The translations under genes and the position numbers were made by a program. This document shows, one piece after another, positions 54,594-62,768 of a DNA stretch of 64,000 nt. Within the stretch, counting starts at the first letter, position 1, and every line of letters begins with the position of its first letter. This DNA is from Halegenticoccus tardaugens (GTDB lineage: Archaea > Halobacteriota > Halobacteria > Halobacteriales > Haloferacaceae), in contig NZ_SDIC01000008.1 of the NCBI RefSeq assembly GCF_004116405.1, positions 232,828-296,827 on the forward strand, given 5' to 3'. A model generated the notes under the pieces. It was not told where the DNA came from. It saw nothing but the letters and a program-made list of their open reading frames with translations, and ran no database searches.

Positions 54594-55823
54594 TCAACTA
54601 AGCACCCTTACCATTGCAGCTGCAGAAGCTTCAATCGCTTCTGGATACGTTTTCTCGTAGGGACTATGGCTTATCCCATCTACACTCGGAACAAAGAGCA
54701 TTCCTGTTGGAATACCCACTTTCTGGAAATTCATTGCATCGTGCCCTCCTCCACTAGGTAGTCGTTGATACGGAATGTCGAGAGCATACACTGTACTATC
54801 TAATTTATCGACTGTTTGTGATGATAGTGAAACTGGCTTTGACCGGTCAAGCTCGTCAGTTGAAACAGATAGACCGCGACAGTCTGCAATATCAGCAAAT
54901 CGTTCCAAGATATCGGCCTCTACGGCGTCTCGTGGGTTGATGGTGTCACTCCGGATGTCCAGCGGGAACGTTACTTTTCCGCAGACAGTATTGATCGCTC
55001 CCTCATGTGCGGTGATATCTCCGACAGTAGCGACTACGCCTTCGACATCGGTAGCAGCATTCTCAACAGCTGTGACCATCTCTCCAGCGGCGGCTAATGC
55101 GTCGCTACGAAGGTTCATTGGCGTCGCTCCAGAGTGGTCATACGTTCCTGTGACCGTCACCTCATAACGCACCGGTGCTCGAATGCTCGTGACGATCCCT
55201 AATACATCGTCAGCCTCGTCTAACACTCGTCCTTGTTCGATGTGCGTTTCGAAGAACTGCTGGATCCGCTCGACACAGATAGTCGGTTCCGAGAGGTCTG
55301 ATGGTCGAAATCCCGCACGCTGCATCGCCAACCAGAGAGGTACATCGTTTTGATCCGTACGGGAGAAATCATCAACGGTTAGGAGCCCCAGGGCCCCCCG
55401 ACTTCCAATCGTGTGATGTCCAAATCGAGCTGACTCTTCACCCCGGAATACAGCAAGCGTCGGTGGGTGCCTTGGTGAGGCATCAATCTCTGAGAGGACA
55501 TCCAGCGCTTCCATCGCGACTACGACACCCAATGCACCGTCGAGTCTGCCGCCGTTAAACACAGAGTCGAGATGACTCCCGATGAGTGTTGTTTGGTCTG
55601 CCTCATGGCTTACGCTTGCAAAGAAGTTTCCAATCGAGTCTATTTGAACATCATAGGTAGTTGGTAGCTCTGACTGGACATACTCGAATGCACGAGTTTC
55701 TGCGTCAGAATAGGCGAGTCGTGTCACTCCACCATCTTCCGTCCGTCCGATGTCCAACAACTCATCAAGACGACGGGTAATGCGATCTAAACTGACCAAA
55801 CTAGTGGGTTCCCCATCATTCAT
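54594..55823 (-). CDS. M20 N-carbamoyl-amino-acid hydrolase-like
   Basis: 409 residues from ATG 55823. HyuC/AllC features: GSHLDSVFNGGRLDGALG, FRGEESARFGHHTIGSRGAL, FFETHIEQGRVL and GGGHDAMNF. Removes carbamoyl groups from ureido acids. Cooperates with hydantoinase-type or allantoin pathways; none is here, but the PRTase neighbour is divergent. Confidence 0.9.
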   Translation of the reverse strand: MNDGEPTSLVSLDRITRRLDELLDIGRTEDGGVTRLAYSDAETRAFEYVQSELPTTYDVQIDSIGNFFASVSHEADQTTLIGSHLDSVFNGGRLDGALGVVVAMEALDVLSEIDASPRHPPTLAVFRGEESARFGHHTIGSRGALGLLTVDDFSRTDQNDVPLWLAMQRAGFRPSDLSEPTICVERIQQFFETHIEQGRVLDEADDVLGIVTSIRAPVRYEVTVTGTYDHSGATPMNLRSDALAAAGEMVTAVENAATDVEGVVATVGDITAHEGAINTVCGKVTFPLDIRSDTINPRDAVEADILERFADIADCRGLSVSTDELDRSKPVSLSSQTVDKLDSTVYALDIPYQRLPSGGGHDAMNFQKVGIPTGMLFVPSVDGISHSPYEKTYPEAIEASAAAMVRVLS

Positions 55824-55904
55824 TGAAGATCTCCATAAGCTATCTCGGCGCACATAATGATTGGGGCGAACCTTCTTGTCCACCGTGGTTCTGGGTACTG
55901 GACA

Positions 55905-56438
55905 ATGAATGAGATTGCACAGCGTATCAGGGACAGTGGCGCAATCAAACATGGTACCTTCCAATTATCTGATGAAACATTGACGGACTATTACATCGAC
56001 AAGTATGTCTTTGAAACGCAGCCTACACTCCTCGAAGCAGTTCGTGACGCTCTTGTTGAACATCTCGATGTCGAGACCTGCGACATACTGGCAGGTCCAG
56101 CGTTAGGAGCAGTTCCGCTCGTAACAGCCGTCTCACTACAAACTAACATAAATTCGGTATTCATCCGCAAAAGCAGAGGGCTTCAAGGGACTCAGGCTCG
56201 CATCGAAGGGGATGTGGACAAAGGAATGCGAGCCGTGGTCATCGAAGACGTCACGATGACTGGCAAAACCGCGGTTGAATCCGCGCAAGTGTTGGAGAGC
56301 GCAGGTGTCGTGGTTGATACTATCCTCGCTGTTGTTGATCGAGACGAAGGCGCAGAAGATACTGCCCATAAGGCAGGATATGACTTCGAACCCGTCATTT
56401 GTATAGGAGATGATATCTTGGTGGATGATCGCCAATAG
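55905..56438 (+). CDS. Phosphoribosyltransferase (orotate PRTase-like)
   Basis: 177 residues from ATG 55905. PyrE features: SGAIKHGTFQLSDETLTDYY, CDILAGPALGAVPLVTAVS, VFIRKSRG, and PRPP loop VVIEDVTMTGKTAVESA. Resembles archaeal OPRTase and paralogues. Located with carbamoyl-acid hydrolase, so a pyrimidine or hydantoin link is plausible. Housekeeping pyrE may be elsewhere. Confidence 0.82.
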   Translation: MNEIAQRIRDSGAIKHGTFQLSDETLTDYYIDKYVFETQPTLLEAVRDALVEHLDVETCDILAGPALGAVPLVTAVSLQTNINSVFIRKSRGLQGTQARIEGDVDKGMRAVVIEDVTMTGKTAVESAQVLESAGVVVDTILAVVDRDEGAEDTAHKAGYDFEPVICIGDDILVDDRQ

Positions 56439-56963
56439 ATGATCGAATACACAATCTTTCCTCAAAGCTTCTGAAGCGTCGTTTTGAGCCACCTATACCC
56501 AACTTCATTCACCATTTCCAGATGTACTATCTGACTTCACGTTGCCAATCGCCGTTGAAAACGTGTTCATTGAGGTCTCACTTTAGACGGACGGTTGGCT
56601 GCGAGATCGTATCGGTCCTATTCAACGGATGGTTACGTTTGTCTGGTGGTGTGAGTTCTTCATCTTGCATCGGTGGTCGTCCCACTTGAGGCGCACGGGA
56701 CGTGCCACCGCCCTCACATCCTCGTTCTTTACGAAGCTCTCCTGCCCAAGATGCATCCATCGCTTGACTAACCCACACCTTCCCCTTTAACTCAATGTGG
56801 GTTAGGAGAGAGCCACCCCTTCTCATCCCCTCACTCGGTGCGACAACAGCTTCCCAACCTCTCAGCCAACCAACAGAGACTCAAGACTCTTCTGTCCATC
56901 AATCATTCACCCACACCACACAATGCTGACGATTATATCCTTGGGTGTTGTACCTTCTCAGTG
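56439..56963. repeat. Intergenic; phiH1-cassette upstream region, copy 4
   Basis: From 56733 this matches 8950-9185. Inverted repeat AACCCACA/TGTGGGTT at 56770-56803, then the CCCAACCTCTCAGCC block and TATA-like GATTATATCC. The first 290 bases hold nothing recognisable. Confidence 0.72.
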
Positions 56964-57257
56964 ATGACCCTCTTCGACCTCAGCGGCTTCCAGCGCGACC
57001 TCCTCGTCGTCATCGCCGGCCACGACCAGCCCTCCGGCCAACAGCTCAAAACCGACCTCGAAGACGCCCGCGACGAAGAAATCAACCACGGCCGATTGTA
57101 CCCCAACCTCGACGTCCTCGTCAACAAAGGCTACGTTGAAAAGGGCCAAATCGACCGTCGGACCAACTTCTATACGATCACCGACGAGGGTCGCACTGCC
57201 TTGAGAGAGCGCCACGAGTGGGAGGATCAGTACCTTCGAGAGACCGCCCTCGCCTAA
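56964..57257 (+). CDS. PhiH1-repressor-like PadR-type regulator, copy 4
   Basis: 97 residues, MTLFDLSGFQRDLLVVIAGH. Recognition part NHGRLYPNLDVLVNKGYVEK; wing RRTNFYTITDEGRTAL; end HEWEDQYLRETALA. Closest to consensus of all copies. Start set by the upstream repeat. Confidence 0.88.
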   Translation: MTLFDLSGFQRDLLVVIAGHDQPSGQQLKTDLEDARDEEINHGRLYPNLDVLVNKGYVEKGQIDRRTNFYTITDEGRTALRERHEWEDQYLRETALA

Positions 57258-57330
57258 CTCCGAAGATACGGCTACCCTTTTGGTGTTTATCTAGCCATTC
57301 GAGTGAGTTTACAGAGGTTCGAGGAGACAG

Positions 57331-57350
57331 CCCACGACTTGAGTCGTGGG
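57331..57350. repeat. CCCACGAC hairpin, copy 2
   Basis: CCCACGAC-TTGA-GTCGTGGG, identical stem to 19083-19102. Stranded transposon end hairpin is the likely origin; a role as terminator for the phiH1-like gene is also possible. Confidence 0.6.
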
Positions 57351-57469
57351 AGACTATCACTTAGAGCAGCTGGTAGTCTGTTCAATCACTCTTCTCTACC
57401 CGAGCAATTTACTGTAAGAAGCTAGTAGAAAAGACCTTAACTGGCTCTCCAGAACTTCCGGAGAAGAAG

Positions 57470-57796
57470 ATGGCGTCACATCGACAGACCGCGGTTGCAG
57501 CCCGCGCAATTCAACTTGCGATCCGCGAGGGACGTTTCACAGCGTCGGATGTCTGCAGGACGCTCCGCCACCCGCCAATGCAGCATGCTGTGACCCAAAT
57601 TTTAGAGCATCTTGAAACAGAGGGGTGGATCGAGCAGGTTGACTCCGAGTCGTCTCTGTGGCGCACAGGCGACCTTGCAGCTCGGTATGGAAAGATGGAC
57701 GATCATGCAATGCGCCGGGCACAAGTGCACGCCCGAAGCACCGAACGTCCACTCACTTCCTGGAGCGAACCTACCGCAGAACGGCGACGTCGGTGA
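57470..57796 (+). CDS. Winged-helix-like small protein
   Basis: 108 residues; MASHRQTAVAARAIQLAIRE, then FTASDVCRTLRHPPMQHAVT and ILEHLETEGWIEQVDSESSL, a winged-helix arrangement. Basic C-terminus (TAERRRR). A zinc-ribbon ORF follows 34 bases on. Probably DNA-binding; not assigned to a family. Confidence 0.65.
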   Translation: MASHRQTAVAARAIQLAIREGRFTASDVCRTLRHPPMQHAVTQILEHLETEGWIEQVDSESSLWRTGDLAARYGKMDDHAMRRAQVHARSTERPLTSWSEPTAERRRR

Positions 57797-57830
57797 CTCG
57801 GAGCGCGACTCAGGCTAACTATCTGTGAGG

Positions 57831-58004
57831 ATGTCACGTCACCTTTCCAAACGTGAGCCTGAATGGGATCGTGATCATCGCTGTCCAACGTGTGACGAGC
57901 TGTTGTCTGCGAAACGATTAGCGCTCAATGGGACTGTCTTCGTCTGCCCAAACGGTCATCGCTGGTTTCGTGAATCGGGTGTCGGGCGTGATCGCAACTT
58001 GTAA
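57831..58004 (+). CDS. Small zinc-ribbon protein
   Basis: 57 residues: MSRHLSKREPEWDRDHRCPT, CDELLSAKRL, then FVCPNGHRWFRES. CPTC and CPNGH ligands suggest one zinc site. Follows the winged-helix gene closely. Too short for typical ORF cut-offs. Function unknown. Confidence 0.7.
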   Translation: MSRHLSKREPEWDRDHRCPTCDELLSAKRLALNGTVFVCPNGHRWFRESGVGRDRNL

Positions 58005-58126
58005 CGCTGGCACCGCCGAAACCTCTGTGAAACAGATTTGAATTATCCGCTGACTCGTATCATTGACGGAACATCGTGTACTTCCCACCTCGGTTGCGCT
58101 CACTCGAGTTGGATACGAAAAACGAA

Positions 58127-58275
58127 TCAAACGGTTACAAACTCAACAGCGTCGTACACGGGGGTGTCCTCGTAGGGCGCCTTGACGTCCAAGAGCGCCC
58201 CTGTCTGAAAGAGGTAGGCATCTTCGCCTTCCACTCTCTGATTCGACTGGACCTGCGTGTTCCAGACGGCAGTCA
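58127..58275 (-). pseudogene. C-terminal fragment of a gene split by an element
   Basis: The minus frame reads AVWNTQVQSNQRVEGEDAYL, then FQTGALLDVKAPYEDTPVYD and ends at 58127. Codon use looks genuine. The upstream part is cut by the element at 58276. A matching N-side piece is at 58688-58806. I do not recognise the protein. Confidence 0.55.
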
Positions 58276-58685
58276 ACTACCCGGCCCTACTCGCGCTAAC
58301 GCGCTCGTTGAGGACGGGGCTTGCGCGTGTCTTCTCGGCATGGGACTCATGCCGACGAAAGACGCTTGTAGCGCACAGCCAGACGCCAGAGGCAATTTAA
58401 TTAGCCGTGACCTCCACTCTACGCCCGCTCGGTCACGGGCGACGGAGAGGCACAGGGCGTCACGTTCGCTTCGTCGGTCCGTCTTTCGGGGTCGGTTGAC
58501 TGCGACCCGTCCATGCCGAGAAACGCACCGTGGCTCCGTTGGCACGCCAACCCTCGCGGACTGTCTGTGGCCCGTCATGGACAGTCAGCCCAACGATGTA
58601 CTCAGTCTTAACAATTTGCGTGCGCTCCTCCCCTCCCTACTCACTCGCTTCGCTCGTTCCTTGAGGAAGGGAACTCCGCTTAACC
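58276..58685 (-). mobile_element. Non-autonomous TnpB-type element, type 2, copy 2
   Basis: Right-end-like CAACTACCCGGCCCTACTCG...TTGAGGACGGGGCTT at the left, left-end-like GCGCTCCTCCCCTCCCTACTC...TTGAGGAAGGGAACTCCGC at the right. Same plan as 15581-16060, including central TTTAATT. No tnpB. Confidence 0.65.
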
Positions 58686-58687
58686 GT

Positions 58688-58806
58688 TCAGTTGAAAAGT
58701 GCCATGTCGTCAGGATTTTGGCGGGCGATAACGGTTTCGTGCTCTTCGTTTGCATACGCGCCGAATCCCGGTTCCAGCCCTAAACCAGCGAAACCATCGT
58801 CGAAGT
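58688..58806 (-). pseudogene. N-side fragment of the split gene
   Basis: The frame gives IDFDDGFAGLGLEPGFGAYA and NEEHETVIARQNPDDMALFN, then TGA at the element border. Coding-like, acidic, and it points toward the fragment at 58127. Its own upstream part is lost in the phiH1-like remnant at 58832. Confidence 0.5.
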
Positions 58807-58831
58807 CAATCGGCGATCGATAACAGCATCG

Positions 58832-59110
58832 TTCTTCACCCTCAGCGGCTTCCAGCGAGATCCTGGCCGTCGGCCACGACCACACCTCGGGCAACAGCTC
58901 AAAACCGGCCTCGAACAGAATCTCGACGAAGAGATCACCCATGGTCGATTGTACCCCAACCTCGACGTACTCATCCAGAATGGGTACGTCGAGAGGGGCC
59001 AGATCGACCGCTTAACCAAGTATTACGAAATCACCGACAACGGACGAGAGGCTCGCAAAGACCGCCTGTAAATGGAAAGCACACTACCTCCACGAGACCG
59101 CGCTTGCCTA
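58832..59110 (+). pseudogene. Decayed phiH1-repressor-like copy 5
   Basis: Matches the other copies (TLSGFQRD, QLKTGLEQ, THGRLYPNLDVL, DRLTKYYEITDNGREA) but has lost the start, shows a deletion and frameshift early, and a stop (TAA, 59069) before the C-terminal helix. Not functional. Confidence 0.8.
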
Positions 59111-59137
59111 CCCTCTGGCCACAGGTTAACTATCCCG

Positions 59138-59530
59138 TCACAACCAGGTCCGGTTTCTCCTGCGTGATATAGTTGCATAGACAGAGATCACAAGAAGAAG
59201 CCCGAAGACTCCAATTGCCCACTCCACAACCGAAAGAGCCGCAAAAGCGCCGAGTTCAAAGTACGAGCCGACGATACCTCCGAGTCCGCCCCCGCTCACG
59301 AGGGTATAGACTCCCACAGGTACCGCTCCATCTGCTGTTTGCTGGCTTCTACTCTGCTCTCTTTCGAGAACCTCCTCAACGAGTTCGGAGACGTGAAGTT
59401 CGCCGTCGTTGGCTGCGAGCGCCTCGATCACAGCCCGTGATCGATCATCGCTCATGATCTCCGAAAGATCGTCTCCATGTGTGTCTGGGTCGTGTTCGGC
59501 ATCACGTACTGAGCCACGCTGCCCGCTCAT
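59138..59530 (-). CDS. HTH plus two-helix membrane protein (DUF7344-like)
   Basis: 130 residues from ATG 59530. N-terminal winged-helix half (LSEIMSDDRSRAVIEALAAN, ELVEEVLEREQSRSQQ) and two C-terminal helices (LVSGGGLGGIVGSYFELGAF and VEWAIGVFGLLLVISVY). A membrane-tethered regulator of the haloarchaeal DUF7344 type; HTH appears shorter than usual. Confidence 0.65.
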   Translation of the reverse strand: MSGQRGSVRDAEHDPDTHGDDLSEIMSDDRSRAVIEALAANDGELHVSELVEEVLEREQSRSQQTADGAVPVGVYTLVSGGGLGGIVGSYFELGAFAALSVVEWAIGVFGLLLVISVYATISRRRNRTWL

Positions 59531-60069
59531 CTTAGGTCTCAAACCCGAGCCAGCCTGTAGAGTGTAATCGGTGACTCGTCCTGTATTCGTGCCCCGTGAA
59601 TTCTGAGAAATCGAGGTTTGTGTGTTGAATGCGCATTGGGTGCCTCTGGTTGCCCACGCGATCATCGCTTGTCGCTGGCGCGTGCCCCCAACCTAGCACT
59701 CACTGCCAACAAGCTCGGTAATACCCTACACTTCCAACACATATCTCGCTACAGCGCGTATATTCCACCACTGGTGTTAAACGTACTGGCCATCTTTATA
59801 TTCTGTTTTTTTTTTTAAATGGAAATATAGCCGTCTCGTGCAATCTTCAGATAGAAGTACCCCACGCAGTAAAACGCTCTCGAAAAGATAGCACACGCCC
59901 CATTGCGATCGTTACCACTACCGTGTAGTCAATCCAAGCGGCAACGAGCTTTCTCCTCGTTGAACGTCATCATCTGATTTCAGCGTAATTTCTGATGAAG
60001 TCTCCGATCTCACAGAACGACCGAAGCAAGCGAGTAGAACGAGACAATTCACATCCCTTCTGTCTGGCG
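59531..60069. other. Intergenic region
   Basis: About 540 bases with no gene recognised. A T-rich tract (11 or more T near 59806-59817) and A+T-rich flanks could be a terminator or promoter zone. Confidence 0.4.
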
Positions 60070-60372
60070 TTATTCGTCTGATAGCTCATCTCTGGACTGT
60101 GATGGACCATCCCAGAGCGGCTGAATCTCCTCGAACATTGATCCCGTAGAAACTGTATCGGTCTCATGATCCCAGTCAACAACACCCCTCTCCACTAACG
60201 TCGGGAGCGTGGATCGGATTAGTTCCTCTTCGACGACCGCCTCCTCAACCGAGACAAGCTCGTCATCCGGACGCTGCACAGCGGCCTCGCTCTCTGAATT
60301 GTGACCTCGGAGTGCGACCACTATGCGATGCTGGGATACCGCGCGGAACGCGTTGACTAGTTTGTTGGACAT
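60070..60372 (-). CDS. Small HTH-like protein (DUF7344-like)
   Basis: 100 residues. MSNKLVNAFRAVSQHRIVVA, then LVSVEEAVVEEELIRSTLPT and LVERGVVDWDHETDTVSTGS, a winged-helix outline. Acidic tail. Start at 60372, 6 nt after the stop of a small upstream ORF. Confidence 0.65.
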   Translation of the reverse strand: MSNKLVNAFRAVSQHRIVVALRGHNSESEAAVQRPDDELVSVEEAVVEEELIRSTLPTLVERGVVDWDHETDTVSTGSMFEEIQPLWDGPSQSRDELSDE

Positions 60373-60378
60373 TTCAGA

Positions 60379-60555
60379 TCACGACTCTGTAAGGTATGGT
60401 TCGATGATTTCGCGGTCTTTCTCGGATCGAGTCACCTCCCATGGTTCATTCCCCCCACCACCTTCTCCATGATCAGTAGTCGCCCCTCCGTGTCGAGTTG
60501 AGACAATACGAATCGACGGTGTGGATGAGCCAGCACACCGAAGATAGTACCCCAC
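60379..60555 (-). CDS. Possible small protein upstream of HTH gene
   Basis: GTG start at 60555 gives 58 residues (MGYYLRCAGSSTPSIRIVST ... EKDREIIEPYLTES). An A+T-rich TATA-like stretch lies at 60570-60583. It ends 6 bases before the next ATG, suggesting an operon. No family recognised; a short orphan ORF could be chance. Confidence 0.4.
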   Translation of the reverse strand: MGYYLRCAGSSTPSIRIVSTRHGGATTDHGEGGGGNEPWEVTRSEKDREIIEPYLTES

Positions 60556-60693
60556 ATATCATCACCAAATTTAATATTCGAATAATTACGCGTGGCTATC
60601 ACTATGTGATTGAGTGTCCAGATTGAAAAGCGTTGTCTAGGGATATTCTGTCATATTGTAATTATCGGCATGTACCGCAGCTCACTGTGGAAT

Positions 60694-60713
60694 CCCACGA
60701 CCTGAGTTGTGGA
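60694..60713. repeat. CCCACGAC hairpin, copy 3 (decayed)
   Basis: CCCACGAC-CTGA-GTTGTGGA, one mismatch wobble and last pair lost relative to the other two copies. Confidence 0.5.
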
Positions 60714-60770
60714 AATCACAAATAGACAGGTAGAATCTGCTGCACCCACAATCAGATAGATATCAAACAA

Positions 60771-61265
60771 TTATTCGTCTGCTGGTTCAGTCTCCGAGGT
60801 GTGATCTGCACTCAAGTGAAAGTGGTTAAATGGCTGGACGCGGCGTTGGCACATGATTTCTGAGCTTTCGATTTCGAGGCCCAGCGCGTGGATCGCGTCG
60901 GTGATGCGAGTGATATCCTCCGTCGACGTCCCGATAACCTCGACGTAGAGGTTTCGGTGGCCGGTCAACATCTCGCGGACGTCGATGACGCCTTGCACGC
61001 CGAGTACGTCCTCAACCATCGAAGTTCGTTCAATGGGATCTGCTGTGCAGACGAAGAGAATCTGGAGCGGGAGGCTGGCCTTTTCGTAGTCGATTTTGGG
61101 ATAATAGCCCTCAATAACGCCCTCGTCTTCGAGGTGCTCGATACGATTGCGGACAGTGCTGGCCGAGACGCCGACCTTGTCGGCGATCTCCTGGGTTGTT
61201 CTCTTTCGCGCGTCTACCTGGAGTTCGTGGAGGACCCCACGATCTACGTCGTCGAGTTCGACCAT
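60771..61265 (-). CDS. Lrp/AsnC family regulator
   Basis: 164 residues from ATG 61265 (MVELDDVDRGVLHELQVDAR). HTH TTQEIADKVGVSASTVRNRIEHLEDEG is typical; RAM domain after about residue 65 (LPLQILFVCTADP, NLYVEVIGTSTEDI). Regulates amino-acid or general metabolism in response to small ligands. Start chosen by domain. Upstream lies a scrap of PEP synthase. Confidence 0.9.
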   Translation of the reverse strand: MVELDDVDRGVLHELQVDARKRTTQEIADKVGVSASTVRNRIEHLEDEGVIEGYYPKIDYEKASLPLQILFVCTADPIERTSMVEDVLGVQGVIDVREMLTGHRNLYVEVIGTSTEDITRITDAIHALGLEIESSEIMCQRRVQPFNHFHLSADHTSETEPADE

Positions 61266-61405
61266 GCGCCTTAGAGGGGGGCAGCACCAAAACGTCTTGG
61301 GGACGAACCTGTCTCGGTGACCACCCGTTATTACGTATGATCGCGTCAAAATCTCCAGCAACGCATTGTTTGGGTTTCCGAGAAGGAACAAGTAAGATAC
61401 GCGTG

Positions 61406-61612
61406 GTACCCTCGACCGGTCCCGGGTGGGCACCGCTATTTCTGAACGCCGCCGGGCTGGTTTCCGAAGTCGGTGGCGCCGTCAGTCACGGTGCGCTCGT
61501 CGCCCGGGAGTACGGTCTGCCCGCCGTCGTGTCCGTGCCAGACGCGTCGAAGCAGATTCGAACCAGACAACACATCCGGCTCGATGGAACCCATGGCACA
61601 GTTGAACTGCTC
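61406..61612 (+). pseudogene. PEP-utilising enzyme mobile-domain fragment
   Basis: About 69 codons match the C-terminal phosphohistidine domain of PEP synthase-like or rifampicin phosphotransferase-like enzymes: STGPGWAPLFLNAAGLVSEV, then GGAVSHGALVAREYGLPAVV with the active-site His in SHG. The rest of the enzyme is absent and there is no proper start. A relic. Confidence 0.8.
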
Positions 61613-61982
61613 GTCGGACAGCCGGCGACGAAGACGAGGAACACGTCGAGCACCCTGAAACGGATTCACGCGGCGTCGAGTCGCCTTCGAACACCTATTT
61701 TTCTGATTTTACAGTAGTATTGGCGATCGTCGATCCGGTTGATCTCGCTTGACACAGCGCCGCTATGAGGCAATAATCTGAAGCGTGGACGGATCAGAGA
61801 CGAGACCCCGAAAAGGGAATGGCGTGATGGCAACACAACCAGCCCCTTTCAGTGGTGGTAGACTGCAGCGAGAGGAGATCTGGTTCTATCATTGACCCAG
61901 CACGCCGATCTCCTCCAGCTTGCGTGTTAGTGATTACCAGACAAAACTGTGGTGGCCAACACCTCTTCCCTTCAACCATTAA
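61613..61982. other. Intergenic, no gene recognised
   Basis: 370 bases between the PEP-synthase scrap and an element right end; no coding signal or repeat seen. Confidence 0.4.
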
Positions 61983-62058
61983 TTGACCTTGACCTCCTCC
62001 CGCGCCTAAAGTCACGGGAATCCTACCACAGGATTTCAGGCCGAGCGCCTGCTCGGCC
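61983..62058 (-). mobile_element. IS1341-type right end remnant with hairpin
   Basis: TTGACCTCCTCCCGCGCCTAA (62 region) is the complement of the right-end signature GGGAGGAGGTCAA seen also at 25030-25043. A GGCCGAGC-GCCT-GCTCGGCC hairpin (62039-62058) adjoins. It sits at the point where the integrase gene loses its 3' part. Confidence 0.6.
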
Positions 62059-62310
62059 CTACGATATGACAGCGTTTCGGGCCCGCCGATGGCGCAGCCG
62101 AGGCGGGTCGCGGTCGACGTTGTCGGGGACGATTCCGGTCCAGTCGTTGTCACCGCGGTCGCCAGCGGCCCACTCGGCGAACCGCTCGAGCTCGCGCGCA
62201 GCGTTGCGTCGGTAGTTCCCGCCGTCGCCTCCACGGCCCTTCCCCTTGTCCTGAAGATAGCGCTCAAAGGAACTCGCGAGTGACCGATCGGCGTGTTCTC
62301 GGGGAGTCAT
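62059..62310 (-). pseudogene. Tyrosine recombinase (XerC/D-like integrase), truncated
   Basis: ATG at 62310 overlaps the upstream gene stop. The N-terminal core-binding region is visible (SLASSFERYLQDKGKGRGGD; GNYRRNAARELERFAEWAAG; TGIVPDNVDRDP) and ends about 62110 where element sequence begins. The catalytic domain with R-H-R-Y is missing. Not functional. Implies a provirus or plasmid integration module once was here. Confidence 0.7.
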
Positions 62311-62765
62311 AATTCCTCGTTCGCGTACTGGTAGGTCGAACGAACGTCCTCGAGAAGCTCTTCGACGATTTCCCAGAGGATCAGGGAGGGAATCTCGTGT
62401 TCGAATGTGATCCCCCAGCGGTCCTCCGTATTGGCGGCTGAGTACTGGAAATGCGCCTGGCCGAGATCGGGATGGTCCTCGTCCTGGTGCCAGCCGGCGT
62501 GAAAGCCTGTGTTCGGGTCGGTGTAGTTGATACGGAACCAATCGTGCGGGTCCTGTCGATACCACTTGACGATCAGTTCCGGCGAATTAGGGCCTGTTGG
62601 GGGATCCAGGCGAGCTGGGTCGAAAATCGCCCGCAGCTGCTTGGCCTCGATATCGTCAGGAACGTACTCGACGGCCGTGATCTGTGGTACACGCTCGAGG
62701 ACATCGCGCTTCAGCTGGGCGTAGAGGTTCGCATTCGGATCACCACCGGGATGCGGGACCGACAT
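62307..62765 (-). CDS. Conserved haloarchaeal protein in recombinase operon
   Basis: 152 residues, MSVPHPGGDPNANLYAQLKR. Contains VEYVPDDIEAKQLRAIFDPA, IVKWYRQDPHDWFRINYTDP and GWHQDEDHPDLG. No known domain; mixed alpha/beta. Overlaps the integrase start by 4 bases and follows the wHTH gene by 3, so the three form one operon, common with haloarchaeal tyrosine recombinases. Function unknown. Confidence 0.75.
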   Translation of the reverse strand: MSVPHPGGDPNANLYAQLKRDVLERVPQITAVEYVPDDIEAKQLRAIFDPARLDPPTGPNSPELIVKWYRQDPHDWFRINYTDPNTGFHAGWHQDEDHPDLGQAHFQYSAANTEDRWGITFEHEIPSLILWEIVEELLEDVRSTYQYANEEL

Positions 62766-62768
62766 CCG

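Noticed and set aside
61796..62267. Minus-strand ORF of 157 codons over the element right end and integrase fragment.
   Set aside because: The translation lacks family features and the integrase frame fits better.
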